Source: Clostridiales bacterium
GTDB taxonomy: Bacteria; Bacillota; Clostridia; Christensenellales; UBA1242
Direction: 5' to 3'
Length of the DNA stretch: 50,873 nt
Assembly (NCBI GenBank): GCA_015069335.1
Contig: SVIU01000005.1
Coordinates: 1 to 50,873, forward strand
Of this stretch, positions 39,139-48,573 are shown piece by piece; position 1 is the stretch's first letter; the number at the start of each line of letters is the position of its first letter. Made by a program: the position numbers and the translations under genes. The notes beneath the pieces were generated by a model. The model was not told the origin of the DNA. It saw only the letters and a list, made by a program, of their open reading frames with translations, and searched no databases.

Positions 39139-39168
39139 AAGGCAGCGCTTTAAATAAAGTGCTGCCTT
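39139..39168 (-). terminator. Terminator downstream of the BspA-like gene
   Basis: AAGGCAGCGCTTT-AAAT-AAAGTGCTGCCTT; T run on the minus strand. Confidence 0.8.
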
Positions 39169-39211
39169 GTTTTAAAATTTTTATATTTTAAACCTATAGT
39201 TTGTTTTGTAA

Positions 39212-40774
39212 TTATAGAGCAACGTTTCCGTCATTGCAAACAACTTGTGTTGCAGGAACTTGATAGTTCCAGTTTGCACCTTTTTGAATTGCATTCCATT
39301 GTTCCATTGTTCCTAAAAATTTTATTGTTGCAAGTTTTGTGCAACCTTTTAGTGCGTTCTCACTTATGCTTGTAGTTCCACTTGTGATTGTAAGTGAAGT
39401 AATTATTGTGTCGGATATGTTAGCGTATATTAAATAATGATGTGAAATATAAAATCCATCAAATGTTTTAAGACTTGAAGGCAATATTATTTCGGTAAAA
39501 CCAGTAAACCCAGTATCATCCGCCCAAATAGCATATGAATTTGTATTATAATAATTACTAAACGAACAAGCGTTATAGCTAGTATCATCCGCATCTAAAA
39601 ACTCAATTTCTTTAATAGCTGTAAAACTTTGTGGCAACACTAATTTTTTGCTTAAGTTTTGGCAAGAGGCAAAAGCAAATTCACCTATGTGTGTCAAAGT
39701 TTTAGGCAATTCGATTGTTGTAACTGCATAGTCCATATGACGAGTACCGCCCTCATCAATAGAATGGATGTTATTATCATGATACATTTCCATTGTACAT
39801 AAAGAATATGCACCAATTGTTTTTATTCCGTTGGCAAATTTTATTGTAGAATATCCGTTTAAGCCGATCGTACCATATATTTGATCACCACCCCATACAT
39901 GTTCTGAGCCAGTGTATTCGCTTTCATCAATGATGTTGCCTTCTTCATCCCAAAAAATGTTGGTATTTTCAAAATAATTATAGCAAATACCATCAATTTT
40001 TACATAAGAACCATTCACTTTCTGAAGTACCGCGGGAATGGTTATTTCCCCAGTTCCATTAGGAACATAATTGATATATGCTCCGTTTGGATAACAAGGC
40101 GTTAATACCAAATTGCCGTCATATTCGCAAAATTTTTGCTCAACAGAATCAATAACTTCATACCAATAACCATCACTCTGTTTTCCCACAACAGCTTGTT
40201 CTAAAACAAGTTTAAAAGTGTTGTTGTTGAATACTTCTGGTGTAGCAAAACTTTGCGTACTATTACATTTTAAAGTGAGTTGAATGGTGATTAATTCTTC
40301 TTCTAGCATTGTTCCACCAATTTGATCCCAACTTGCAATAATGTTGTTTTCTTGGAGCAATAGTTGGTCGTCAAGTTCTAAATATGCAACAATTGGAAAG
40401 TTTGATGTGTTTGTAATTGTAAATGTCATAACAATTTCAGGCGGTGTACTGCCGTTTGACAAATTAGGAAAAAACAGACTATTGAGATTTATTAGCAGGT
40501 CTTGACCATTAAGTAAAATCTCAGACTTAGTTGCGCTGCCCAAACCCGTGCCATCGTTTTGAACATATAAATCATTTTGTGCTTCACCCCCCTCGGTGGT
40601 TGCAGCGCCATCAACCTCGATGGTTATTGTTGCGTTGCAATTGTTGCCAACAAAGCCAATGTCGCCGTTTAAAAAAAGTGATGCCCTTTTTACAGACCAT
40701 ACTCCTATTGCAATTGCGCATACGCATAGGCAAAATGACACAATATTAAAAATAAATACAAGTTTTCTTTTCAT
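39212..40774 (-). CDS. BspA-like leucine-rich-repeat surface protein
   Basis: N-terminal signal/TM; LRR_5-type repeats (ELPKTLTHIGEFAFASCQNL; LTITSGTTSISENALKGCTKLATIKFLGTMEQW). Confidence 0.85.
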   Translation of the reverse strand: MKRKLVFIFNIVSFCLCVCAIAIGVWSVKRASLFLNGDIGFVGNNCNATITIEVDGAATTEGGEAQNDLYVQNDGTGLGSATKSEILLNGQDLLINLNSLFFPNLSNGSTPPEIVMTFTITNTSNFPIVAYLELDDQLLLQENNIIASWDQIGGTMLEEELITIQLTLKCNSTQSFATPEVFNNNTFKLVLEQAVVGKQSDGYWYEVIDSVEQKFCEYDGNLVLTPCYPNGAYINYVPNGTGEITIPAVLQKVNGSYVKIDGICYNYFENTNIFWDEEGNIIDESEYTGSEHVWGGDQIYGTIGLNGYSTIKFANGIKTIGAYSLCTMEMYHDNNIHSIDEGGTRHMDYAVTTIELPKTLTHIGEFAFASCQNLSKKLVLPQSFTAIKEIEFLDADDTSYNACSFSNYYNTNSYAIWADDTGFTGFTEIILPSSLKTFDGFYISHHYLIYANISDTIITSLTITSGTTSISENALKGCTKLATIKFLGTMEQWNAIQKGANWNYQVPATQVVCNDGNVAL

Positions 40775-40869
40775 TAATTTTTCTCCTTTTTTATATTTTA
40801 TACATTTTTTTTGTCATTAGCAAATAATTTTAGATATTTTTTAAAAAAATATTTCGAATTTTAAACATA

Positions 40870-40902
40870 AAAAAATCACCTTGCAAAAAGGCAATTTTTT
40901 TG
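40870..40902 (-). terminator. Terminator downstream of khpA
   Basis: Minus strand AAATTGCC...GGTGATTTTTTT hairpin and T run. Confidence 0.65.
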
Positions 40903-40907
40903 TTGTT

Positions 40908-41138
40908 TTATTTGTTTATTTTAACATTGTATCTAATATGTTCTTTTGCAGAAACAGATTTTACAATTGCACGAATGCTTTGTGCAATGCGACCGTTTTT
41001 TCCAATCACTTTACCAACATCATCTGGAGCAACTGTAACCAAAATGTTAATAGAGTCGCCTTCACGAGTGGACTCAATTTTTACTTCTTCTTCATGGTCT
41101 ACAAGATTTGTAACAATGTATTTAACAAGTTCTTCCAT
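40908..41138 (-). CDS. khpA: KH-domain RNA-binding protein (KhpA/YlqC)
   Basis: VTVAPDDVGKVIGKNGRIAQSIRAIVKS; adjacent to rpsP. Confidence 0.94.
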   Translation of the reverse strand: MEELVKYIVTNLVDHEEEVKIESTREGDSINILVTVAPDDVGKVIGKNGRIAQSIRAIVKSVSAKEHIRYNVKINK

Positions 41139-41161
41139 ATTTCACCTCTTGTTTTAAGAAA

Positions 41162-41419
41162 TTAGTTCTTTTTTGCTTCAATTGCGCCGCTTTTTACAAG
41201 AATGTTTCTTGCTGTGTCGGTGGCTATAGCACCATTTTTGATCCATTGTTGTGCTTTTGCATTATCAATTTTGATTTCTGCTGGGTTTGTTAATGGATTG
41301 TAAGTTCCAAGAATATCAATAAATTTACCATCTCTTGGTGAACGAGAGTCTGCTACGATAACTCTGTAGAATGGTGATTTTTTATCTCCTAATCTTGTAA
41401 GTCTAATTTTTACTGCCAT
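41162..41419 (-). CDS. rpsP: 30S ribosomal protein S16
   Basis: [40 protein letters not shown]. Confidence 0.98.
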   Translation of the reverse strand: MAVKIRLTRLGDKKSPFYRVIVADSRSPRDGKFIDILGTYNPLTNPAEIKIDNAKAQQWIKNGAIATDTARNILVKSGAIEAKKN

Positions 41420-41491
41420 TTTTGTTTTCTCCTTTTTTGTTTTTGTATATATTTAATTTGTTGTTTAATACACAAATTGAAATATCAAGTT

Positions 41492-42811
41492 TTAAAATCC
41501 GAACAATCTGCCAAGACCTTTTTTGTTTTTCATTTGTTTTAGCATTTCTTTTGATTGTTCGAATTGTTTTAGTAGCGTGTTTACATCTTGAATTGTTGTG
41601 CCGCTACCTTTTGCAATACGCTTTTTTTGGCTTGCTTTTATTAATTCTGGATTGCGCCTTTCTTTTATTGTCATGCTTTGAATGATTGCTTTGTTTCTTA
41701 CAAGAATTTTTTCGTCAACTTGCACATTGCCCATTTGAGCACCAAGGCCTGGGATCATTGCGATAAGATCGTTAATGTTGCCCATTTTTTTAAGGTTTTC
41801 CATTTGCTTTAAATAGTCTTCAAAAGTAAAACTGTTTTTTCTAAATGCTTCTTCCAGTTTTTTTGCTTCTTCTTCAGTTACGGCTTCTTGAGCTTTGTCT
41901 ATAAGTGTAAGCACGTCGCCCATACCTAAAATTCTTGAAGCAATTCTGTCTGGATAAAAAGGCTCTAAATCGCCAATTTTTTCACCTACACCGCAAAATT
42001 TGATTGGTTTACCTGTGATTGCCTTAACCGAAAGCGCAACACCACCACGAGTATCGCCATCAAGTTTAGTTACAATAACGCCTGTAACATCTAAGTCGTT
42101 GTTAAAATGTTCGGCAACTGTAACAGCATCTTGACCTGTCATTGCATCAATTGTGAGCAAAATCTCGGTTGGGTTGACTTCTTGTTTGATGGACTTAAGC
42201 TCTTGCATAAGTTCTTCGTTTATGTGAAGTCTACCAGCGGTGTCTATGATTACTGTGTCATAACCTTGACTTCGTGCAAATTCAATTGCTTGTTTTGCAG
42301 TTTTTACTGGGTTTTGAGTGCCCTTTTCAAAAAAGCCAATGCCTGCTTGACTTGTTACAACCTTTAATTGATTGATTGCTGCCGGACGATAAATGTCGCA
42401 CGCAACTGCCAAGGGTTTTTTGCCACTTTTTTTGAGCAAATGACCAAGTTTTGCACACATTGTTGTTTTACCAGCACCTTGCAAGCCACACATCATAATA
42501 ACTGTTGGTGGAGCTGGTGAAACTTTTAACTTTTGGTCGTTGGACTTCATAAGGTCAATCATTTCTTCATTGACAATTTTAATAACTTGTTGGCCTGGAG
42601 TTAAGCTTTTTAAAACAACATCACCAACAGCCTTTTCGGAAACTTTTTTAACAAAGTCTTTAACCACCAAATAGTTTACATCTGCTTCTAAAAGAGCCAT
42701 TTTTATTTCTCGCATACTTTCTTTAACTTCTAGTTCAGTAAGTTTGCCACGAGCGGTGAGTTTACTGAAAATATGCGACATTTTTTGACTTAAGTTGCTA
42801 AATAATCCCAC
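41492..42811 (-). CDS. ffh: Signal recognition particle protein
   Basis: GLQGAGKTTMCAKLG; DTAGRLHINEELM; M-domain KRIAKGSGTTIQDVN. Confidence 0.98.
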   Translation of the reverse strand: MGLFSNLSQKMSHIFSKLTARGKLTELEVKESMREIKMALLEADVNYLVVKDFVKKVSEKAVGDVVLKSLTPGQQVIKIVNEEMIDLMKSNDQKLKVSPAPPTVIMMCGLQGAGKTTMCAKLGHLLKKSGKKPLAVACDIYRPAAINQLKVVTSQAGIGFFEKGTQNPVKTAKQAIEFARSQGYDTVIIDTAGRLHINEELMQELKSIKQEVNPTEILLTIDAMTGQDAVTVAEHFNNDLDVTGVIVTKLDGDTRGGVALSVKAITGKPIKFCGVGEKIGDLEPFYPDRIASRILGMGDVLTLIDKAQEAVTEEEAKKLEEAFRKNSFTFEDYLKQMENLKKMGNINDLIAMIPGLGAQMGNVQVDEKILVRNKAIIQSMTIKERRNPELIKASQKKRIAKGSGTTIQDVNTLLKQFEQSKEMLKQMKNKKGLGRLFGF

Positions 42812-42814
42812 CTA

Positions 42815-43123
42815 TTAGTACTCCTTTAAAAGTTTTTGTAATTCTTGTTTAACATTTTTGCCTTCGCACGCACTTGCAACTTTTGACCTGAACTCTAGCA
42901 TTTTTACTTTGCTTTCTAAATCTAAAAGTTTGTTTTGTGCATTTTTGATTGCGTCTAGCACTGCGGGTTTGGAAATTTGAAAATAATCCGCAATTTCTTG
43001 ATAACTCATATTTTCGCAAACGTACATGGTTAACACTTCACGCATTTTGTCTGTGAGCAAGGTGCCATAGGTGTCGAGCAATAAGCCAAGTTCAACTGTT
43101 AAGTTTAAGTCCATACCCATCAC
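42815..43123 (-). CDS. ylxM: YlxM-like sigma-70 region 4 HTH protein, SRP-associated
   Basis: DTYGTLLTDKMREVLTMYVCENMSYQEIADYFQISKPAVLDAI; directly upstream of ffh. Confidence 0.92.
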   Translation of the reverse strand: MMGMDLNLTVELGLLLDTYGTLLTDKMREVLTMYVCENMSYQEIADYFQISKPAVLDAIKNAQNKLLDLESKVKMLEFRSKVASACEGKNVKQELQKLLKEY

Positions 43124-43157
43124 CCCACAAATAGCCGTTAAGCAAAATTACTTAACC

Positions 43158-43186
43158 ATAATAACACACTCTTTTCCAAATTGCAA
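43158..43186 (-). promoter_or_regulatory. Promoter of ylxM-ffh-rpsP-khpA
   Basis: Minus strand TTGCAA-17 nt-TATTAT. Confidence 0.6.
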
Positions 43187-43219
43187 GTGTTTTTTTTATT
43201 TTGTTTACAAAATGTAAAA

Positions 43220-43351
43220 TATCGGAAGTAGTGCTGACGCACTTTGTGCTTGCTTTGCAATCACGCTCGCCAAGCTCGCACTTCCTCATTTTGAATAAAC
43301 ATCAGTTTTGCTTGCAAATGCCTTTGGCGCTTGCAGACAAAACTTCCGATA
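43220..43351. repeat. 132-bp intergenic element with 10-bp inverted ends and internal hairpins
   Basis: TATCGGAAGT ... ACTTCCGATA; internal AGTGC-TGAC-GCACT and GCAAATGCC-TTT-GGCGCTTGC. Confidence 0.65.
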
Positions 43352-43394
43352 ATATTATTTATAAATGAATTAAATAAATATAATCTTACTGAAT

Positions 43395-44606
43395 TTAAAT
43401 CAATTCTAAAATAATTGCAGAAACTAAACCAAAATTTTGTTCGGTTACAAAAAGATAATCATTTTCTATTTTTATAAAATTATTTTTTAAGAGCAATTCA
43501 ATTTGCTCTTTTTTTTCTTTTTGCAAATCTAAGCCAAGAGCTTTTAATTTTTGTAAGTTTACACCTTTTGCTTGTCGCAAACCAAGCATTATTGTTTCTT
43601 CAATAATTTGTTCTTTTGTTAAGTTTTCACATAAACTTTTATTAAAATTTGAATAAATTTCATTAAAATTGCTATAATTTTGCTTTATTTCGTTGTTTTT
43701 TATCGAATTTGTTTTAAATTTTAATTCTTCTACAAATTTATAATAATCTTTAAAATTTTCAATCCCTGAATAGCGAGTGCCATTAAAGTAACTATGTGCA
43801 GCAAGACCAAACCCAACATATTCACCCATATCCCAATAGTTTATGTTGTGCTTGCATTCATAACCAGGGAGTGCAAAGTTGCTTATTTCATATCTTTTAA
43901 AACCATATTGTTTTAACTTGTCATATGAACATTTGTACATATTGACACTATCATCTTCGCTTGCCACTTGCAACAAACCACCCTTTACTTGCTCATAAAG
44001 AATTGTACCTTTTTCAAGAATTAACATATATGCCGAAATATGTTTAACACCTGCATTAATTAAATCTTTAATGTCGCTTTTAAGCATTTTGGTTGTTTGA
44101 TTTGGTATGCCAATTAAAAGGTCTGCAGATATATTATCAAAGCCAACTTCTTGTGCAAGATGTATAATTTTTAACGCTTGATTTCTTGAATGTTTTCTAC
44201 CAATAATTTTCAAACACTCGTCATTTAGGCTTTGAATACCAAAACTTATTCTATTTATGCCGATGTTTTTATAATGCTCCAACTTTTGTTTGCTTGCCGA
44301 ATTTGGATTACATTCTATATTAATTTCTGCATTTTTATCAATTTTTAAGCATTTTTTTAAGGTTTTTAACACCTTTTCAATTAATTTTTCATTTATGAAA
44401 CTTGGAGTGCCCCCACCAAAATATATGCTGGTTGCAATTTTGTCCGCAAAAAAGACACTTTGCAATTCTATTTGCTCGCAAAGATAATTGATGTATTTTT
44501 CTATATTTTCTTTACTATCGCATTTGCTTACAAAGTTGCAATAATTACATTTTGATATACAAAATGGGATATGTATATATATCCCAAATGCTTGTTTGTT
44601 ATCCAT
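43395..44606 (-). CDS. hemW: HemW-like radical SAM protein
   Basis: YIHIPFCISKCNYCNFVS; YFGGGTPSF; NINYWDMGEYVGFGLAAHSYFNGTRYSGIENF. Confidence 0.94.
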   Translation of the reverse strand: MDNKQAFGIYIHIPFCISKCNYCNFVSKCDSKENIEKYINYLCEQIELQSVFFADKIATSIYFGGGTPSFINEKLIEKVLKTLKKCLKIDKNAEINIECNPNSASKQKLEHYKNIGINRISFGIQSLNDECLKIIGRKHSRNQALKIIHLAQEVGFDNISADLLIGIPNQTTKMLKSDIKDLINAGVKHISAYMLILEKGTILYEQVKGGLLQVASEDDSVNMYKCSYDKLKQYGFKRYEISNFALPGYECKHNINYWDMGEYVGFGLAAHSYFNGTRYSGIENFKDYYKFVEELKFKTNSIKNNEIKQNYSNFNEIYSNFNKSLCENLTKEQIIEETIMLGLRQAKGVNLQKLKALGLDLQKEKKEQIELLLKNNFIKIENDYLFVTEQNFGLVSAIILELI

Positions 44607-44666
44607 TTTGTCTCTCTGTTGTATTCTCTTTTTCTTTTACTCATTTAATAAAACCCTATGGGCGAA

Positions 44667-44808
44667 GTTTTCAATTGATTTATAATATTGTGCAAATGTG
44701 CTTTGCTGTAGTCGTATTTTGGCTTTTAGTTTTTGTGCTGTAAGCGAAAAACTAAAAACAACCCAAGACGAAGCAAACGCATTTGTGCAATTAAATTAAA
44801 TTGAAAAC
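44667..44808. repeat. 142-nt long imperfect palindrome between hemW and lepA
   Basis: GTTTTCAATTGATTTATAATATTGTGCAAATGTGCTTTGC pairs with GAAGCAAACGCATTTGTGCAATTAAATTAAATTGAAAAC; inner TTTTAGTTTTTGTGC/GCGAAAAACTAAAA. Confidence 0.8.
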
Positions 44809-44818
44809 AAGACCACCC

Positions 44819-46651
44819 TTAATCTTCATCATCATTGGTTTTGAGTATGCTCATAAACGCCTCGCTAGGAAGTTCTATTGAGCCTATTCTACGCATACGT
44901 TTTTTACCTTCTTTTTGTTTTTCAAGAAGTTTACGTTTACGAGAAATGTCACCACCATAACATTTTGCAAGTACATCTTTGCGAAGCGCTGAGATTGTTT
45001 CTCTTGCAATAATTTTTCCACCAATGCAAGCTTGAATTGGCACTTCAAAAAGTTGTCTAGGAATAACTTTTTTAAGTTTTTCTGCAATGCCACGACCGCG
45101 AGCATAGGCTTTTTCCCTGTGAGTTATTAAGCTTAAAGCATCACATGTTTCGCCGTTTAGCATAATGTCTAATTTCACTAAATCGCTTTTTTGGAAACCA
45201 GAAATTTCATAGTCTAAACTTGCATAGCCTTTTGTTCTTGATTTTAATGTGTCAAAAAAGTCATAAATTATTTCGCCAAGAGGAATTGAGTAATGAAGCC
45301 TTACTCTTTGTTTGTCGAGATATTGCAAGTCAACATATTCGCCACGTTTGTCTTGACAAAGCTCCATAACTGCGCCAACATATTCCGGCGGAGTATAAAC
45401 AAAAAGTTTTACCATTGGTTCTTCTATTCTATCAATTTCCACAACTGGTGGAAGTGTTGACGGATTGCTCACTTCAAGCATATTTCCGCTTGTTGTGTAA
45501 ACGTTATATGAAACGCTTGGCGCTGTGGTTATGATGTCTAAATTAAACTCTCTTTCAAGCCTTTCGGTGATAATGTCCATATGCAAAAGACCTAAAAAAC
45601 CAACCCTAAAGCCAAAACCAAGTGCCTTGCTGACTTCTGGTGAGAACACAAGTGATGCGTCATTTAGTTTGAGTTTTTCTAGTGCGTCTTTTAAGTCCCC
45701 ATATTTACTGCCGTCTACCAAAAAAATTCCACTAAACACAACCGGTTGAACTTCTTTATATCCTGGCAACTGCTGAGAAGTTGGGTTTTCGGCATTGGTT
45801 ATTGTATCGCCAACTTTTGTATCTAACAAATTTTTAATGCTAGCACAAATGTAACCAACATCACCAGACTTTAATTCTGGCGTTGCTTTCATATTTGGTG
45901 TAAATACACCAACTTCGGTAATTTCATAAGTTTTGCCTGTTTGCATCATTTTAATCTTATCGCCAATTTTGCAACTTCCGTCAACTATTCTAACAAAGCA
46001 AACAGCCCCTTTAAAGTTGTCGTAATAACTATCAAAAATGAGTGCTTTGAGTGGCGCATTTTCATCTCCACTTGGCGCTGGAACTTGCTTTATAACCTGC
46101 TCTAAAACTTGCTCTATGTTTATGCCGTCTTTTGCAGAAATGCAAGGGGCTTCATCTGCTGGAATTCCAATAACATCTTCAATTTGCTCTTTTGCAACTT
46201 CTATGTTTGCACTTGGCAAGTCAATTTTGTTTATAACCGGCAAAATTTCCAAATTATTATCAATTGCAAGATAAGCATTGGCAAGAGTTTGCGCCTCTAC
46301 CCCTTGGCTTGCATCAACAATCAAGATTGCCCCCTCGCACGCAGCGAGCGAACGAGAAACCTCATAAGTAAAATCAACGTGACCTGGAGTATCAATCAAG
46401 TTTAGTGTATATTCTTTGCCCTCGTACGTATAAAACATTCTAGTTGGAGTAAGTTTGATTGTTATGCCCCTTTCTTTTTCAAGTTCCATACTGTCTAGCA
46501 GTTGATCGCTCATGTCTCGTTTGCTAACCGTTCCTGTTTTTTCTATCAATCTATCCGCAAGTGTACTTTTGCCATGGTCTATGTGTGCCACAATGCAAAA
46601 GTTTCGTATATATTTTTGTCTGTCGTCCATAAATCTCCTAATATGCAACAA
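44819..46651 (-). CDS. lepA: Elongation factor 4 (LepA); likely start MDDRQK near 46630
   Basis: [44 protein letters not shown]. Confidence 0.97.
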   Translation of the reverse strand: MLHIRRFMDDRQKYIRNFCIVAHIDHGKSTLADRLIEKTGTVSKRDMSDQLLDSMELEKERGITIKLTPTRMFYTYEGKEYTLNLIDTPGHVDFTYEVSRSLAACEGAILIVDASQGVEAQTLANAYLAIDNNLEILPVINKIDLPSANIEVAKEQIEDVIGIPADEAPCISAKDGINIEQVLEQVIKQVPAPSGDENAPLKALIFDSYYDNFKGAVCFVRIVDGSCKIGDKIKMMQTGKTYEITEVGVFTPNMKATPELKSGDVGYICASIKNLLDTKVGDTITNAENPTSQQLPGYKEVQPVVFSGIFLVDGSKYGDLKDALEKLKLNDASLVFSPEVSKALGFGFRVGFLGLLHMDIITERLEREFNLDIITTAPSVSYNVYTTSGNMLEVSNPSTLPPVVEIDRIEEPMVKLFVYTPPEYVGAVMELCQDKRGEYVDLQYLDKQRVRLHYSIPLGEIIYDFFDTLKSRTKGYASLDYEISGFQKSDLVKLDIMLNGETCDALSLITHREKAYARGRGIAEKLKKVIPRQLFEVPIQACIGGKIIARETISALRKDVLAKCYGGDISRKRKLLEKQKEGKKRMRRIGSIELPSEAFMSILKTNDDED

Positions 46652-46679
46652 TTATACCCAAAAACGCAAGCATAATCAA
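46651..46679 (-). promoter_or_regulatory. Promoter of lepA
   Basis: Minus strand TTGATT-17 nt-TATAAT upstream of AGGAG-N5-ATG. Confidence 0.75.
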
Positions 46680-46723
46680 GTGATTTATTAAAACAAAAAT
46701 TTGCTATCTAATTATTATCTTTT

Positions 46724-47017
46724 AGGCTCCCCCACTACATTAGGGGGGGGCTTTTCTAAAAAATGCCAATAGAAAAAACAAACTATATGATTAATATAGT
46801 TTGTTTTCAGAGTGTAGACAATAAAAAAATTTTACTAGAAATGTCAAAGTGTTGCCTGCTTAGGCTTCCCCTACTTTAAGGGGAAGCTGTCGGCAATTAG
46901 CCGACTGAAGGGGTGTTTGTCCTATTGGAATTCTAAAAATTCCTTTATTTTTAAGCAGTCAAACACCCCTTCCGTCAGCCAGAGGCTGCCACCTCCCCCT
47001 TAAGGTAGGGGGAGGCT
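46724..47017. repeat. Palindromic repeat cluster: one element at 46862-47017 plus a degenerate partial copy at 46724-46750
   Basis: GGCTTCCCCTACTTTAAGGGGAAGC, GTCGGC-AATTA-GCCGAC, GAAGGGGTGTTTG...CAAACACCCCTTC, CCTCCCCCTTAAGGTAGGGGGAGG; both right ends continue into GGCTTTTCTAAAAAATGCCA. Confidence 0.85.
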
Positions 47018-47082
47018 TTTCTAAAAAATGCCAAAAGAAAAAGACAAACTAAATAAAAACCATAGTTTGTCTTCAGTCTGAA

Positions 47083-47118
47083 AACAAACTATATAATAAA
47101 TATAGTTTGTTTTTTCTT
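47083..47118 (-). terminator. Terminator-like hairpin downstream of the SSB-like gene
   Basis: AAAACAAACTATAT-AATAA-ATATAGTTTGTTTT; related hairpins at about 46779-46806 and 47042-47072. Confidence 0.6.
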
Positions 47119-47148
47119 TAATAAGGTGCATATTATGCACATATTTTT

Positions 47149-47796
47149 TTAAGCTTGCTCTTCACCCAACTCTGTTTCTTCTTTTTCTTCTATTATTTTG
47201 TTGATTGAAACCTCATAGGCGGTTTTTGTTAATGTTTCGCCCTCTTCGGTGTGTTTTTGATATTCGCGCGATTGGATTCTGCCAACAATGTTCACCTTTG
47301 TACCAATGGCGAGTTCGCTTACAAATTTTGCATTTCTACCCCATGCTATGCAAGGCAAATAGTCCGATTTGTTGTAAGCTCTGTTTACTGCAATCAACAC
47401 ATCACAAATTTCTCTGTTGAAAGGAGTTGTTCGGTAGGTTGGCTCTTTGCAAATGTAACCTGTTATTTCAATCACATTTGGATTCATATCTTCTTCAAAA
47501 TCACATATTTCTCTAACAAACACTGTTAACATAAGTTTGCTTTTGCCGTTTTCTAGTTTGTTGTAACTTCTAAACTGACCTTTAATACAAACATATTTGC
47601 CAATGTCAAATTTTCCACCTGTTAACAGTTTTTCACTAACTGTAACTGGCACTCTATCTAAATGGTTAGAAAGCCTTGGCACAAGCAATGAAACTTCATA
47701 AAATTGCTCACCAAATGTTTCGTGGCTAAATACCGGCTTGCTTTCTACCGTTCCACTTAAAAACACGCGATTGTTGTTAAATTGTTCAATTTTCAT
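47149..47796 (-). CDS. SSB-like protein with tandem OB folds
   Basis: Second half (NVIEITGYICKEPTYRTTPFNREICDVLIAVNRAYNKSDYLPCIAWGRNAKFVSEL..GTKVNIVGRIQSREYQK) is SSB-like; first half looks like a divergent second OB fold. Confidence 0.85.
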   Translation of the reverse strand: MKIEQFNNNRVFLSGTVESKPVFSHETFGEQFYEVSLLVPRLSNHLDRVPVTVSEKLLTGGKFDIGKYVCIKGQFRSYNKLENGKSKLMLTVFVREICDFEEDMNPNVIEITGYICKEPTYRTTPFNREICDVLIAVNRAYNKSDYLPCIAWGRNAKFVSELAIGTKVNIVGRIQSREYQKHTEEGETLTKTAYEVSINKIIEEKEETELGEEQA

Positions 47797-47808
47797 AATA
47801 ATTTTCTC

Positions 47809-48573
47809 CTAAACTAATAATTTTTGAAGTCCAGTTCTATCAATTGTGTAATTGTCGCTGTAAACCAAATCCCCAACTGCTCCAACCTTATAGCCTTTCT
47901 TTTGCAATCTATCAAGTATCATTGGGAGCGCCTCAACAATATGGTCCGAGTTGTTATGGCATAAAATTATTGAACCATTTTTTACACCATTTAAAATTCG
48001 CATTGTTATTGCTTCGGCAGAAAGACCTTTCCAGTCGAGCGAATCAACATCCCATTGAATTGTTTTAAGTCCTTTACTTTCGGCAACTTCCAAAAGCGAA
48101 TTATTATACGCTCCAAAAGGAGCTCTAAACAACTCGACTGGTTTGTTTGTGATTTTGGTTATCATTTCAGTGCATTTGTCAAGCTCCAAGCTTTGTGCTT
48201 CGCTTCCAAGTTTGGTCATGTCGGGATGAGTGTTGCTGTGCGTTCCAATTTCAAAGCCGTTTTGGTCAATATACTCAACCATGTCAGGATGTTTATCAAC
48301 CCAAAAGCCTACCAAAAAAAAAGTTGCTCTTACATTATACTCCTTACAAATGTCTACAATTTGTTTTGTTTTATCCGCACCCCATGCGGCATCAAAACTT
48401 ATTGCAACTTGTGGCTCATTAGTTTGAACACAATAAATAGGAACTTTTCTTGTGGAATAACCAAAAAACACTTCGGCAGAAACCGCCCCATTGATTGAAA
48501 TTGCCAAAAGAATACTTGCTAGCAAAACAACAAGAACATATTTAATAGATTTAGATTTGACTACGCAAAACAT
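47809..48573 (-). CDS. Polysaccharide deacetylase family protein, PdaB-like
   Basis: VAISFDAAWGADKTKQIVDI; IGTHSNTHPDM; RAPFGAYNN; N-terminal signal/TM. Confidence 0.9.
   Translation of the reverse strand: MFCVVKSKSIKYVLVVLLASILLAISINGAVSAEVFFGYSTRKVPIYCVQTNEPQVAISFDAAWGADKTKQIVDICKEYNVRATFFLVGFWVDKHPDMVEYIDQNGFEIGTHSNTHPDMTKLGSEAQSLELDKCTEMITKITNKPVELFRAPFGAYNNSLLEVAESKGLKTIQWDVDSLDWKGLSAEAITMRILNGVKNGSIILCHNNSDHIVEALPMILDRLQKKGYKVGAVGDLVYSDNYTIDRTGLQKLLV

Noticed and set aside
44552-44743. 63-aa plus-strand ORF between hemW and lepA
   Set aside because: Overlaps the hemW 5' end and the long palindrome; no RBS, hydrophobic chance ORF.
46724-47017. Intergenic repeats considered as an intact transposon
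   Set aside because: No transposase ORF in or next to the element; only non-autonomous/MITE-like structure is supported.
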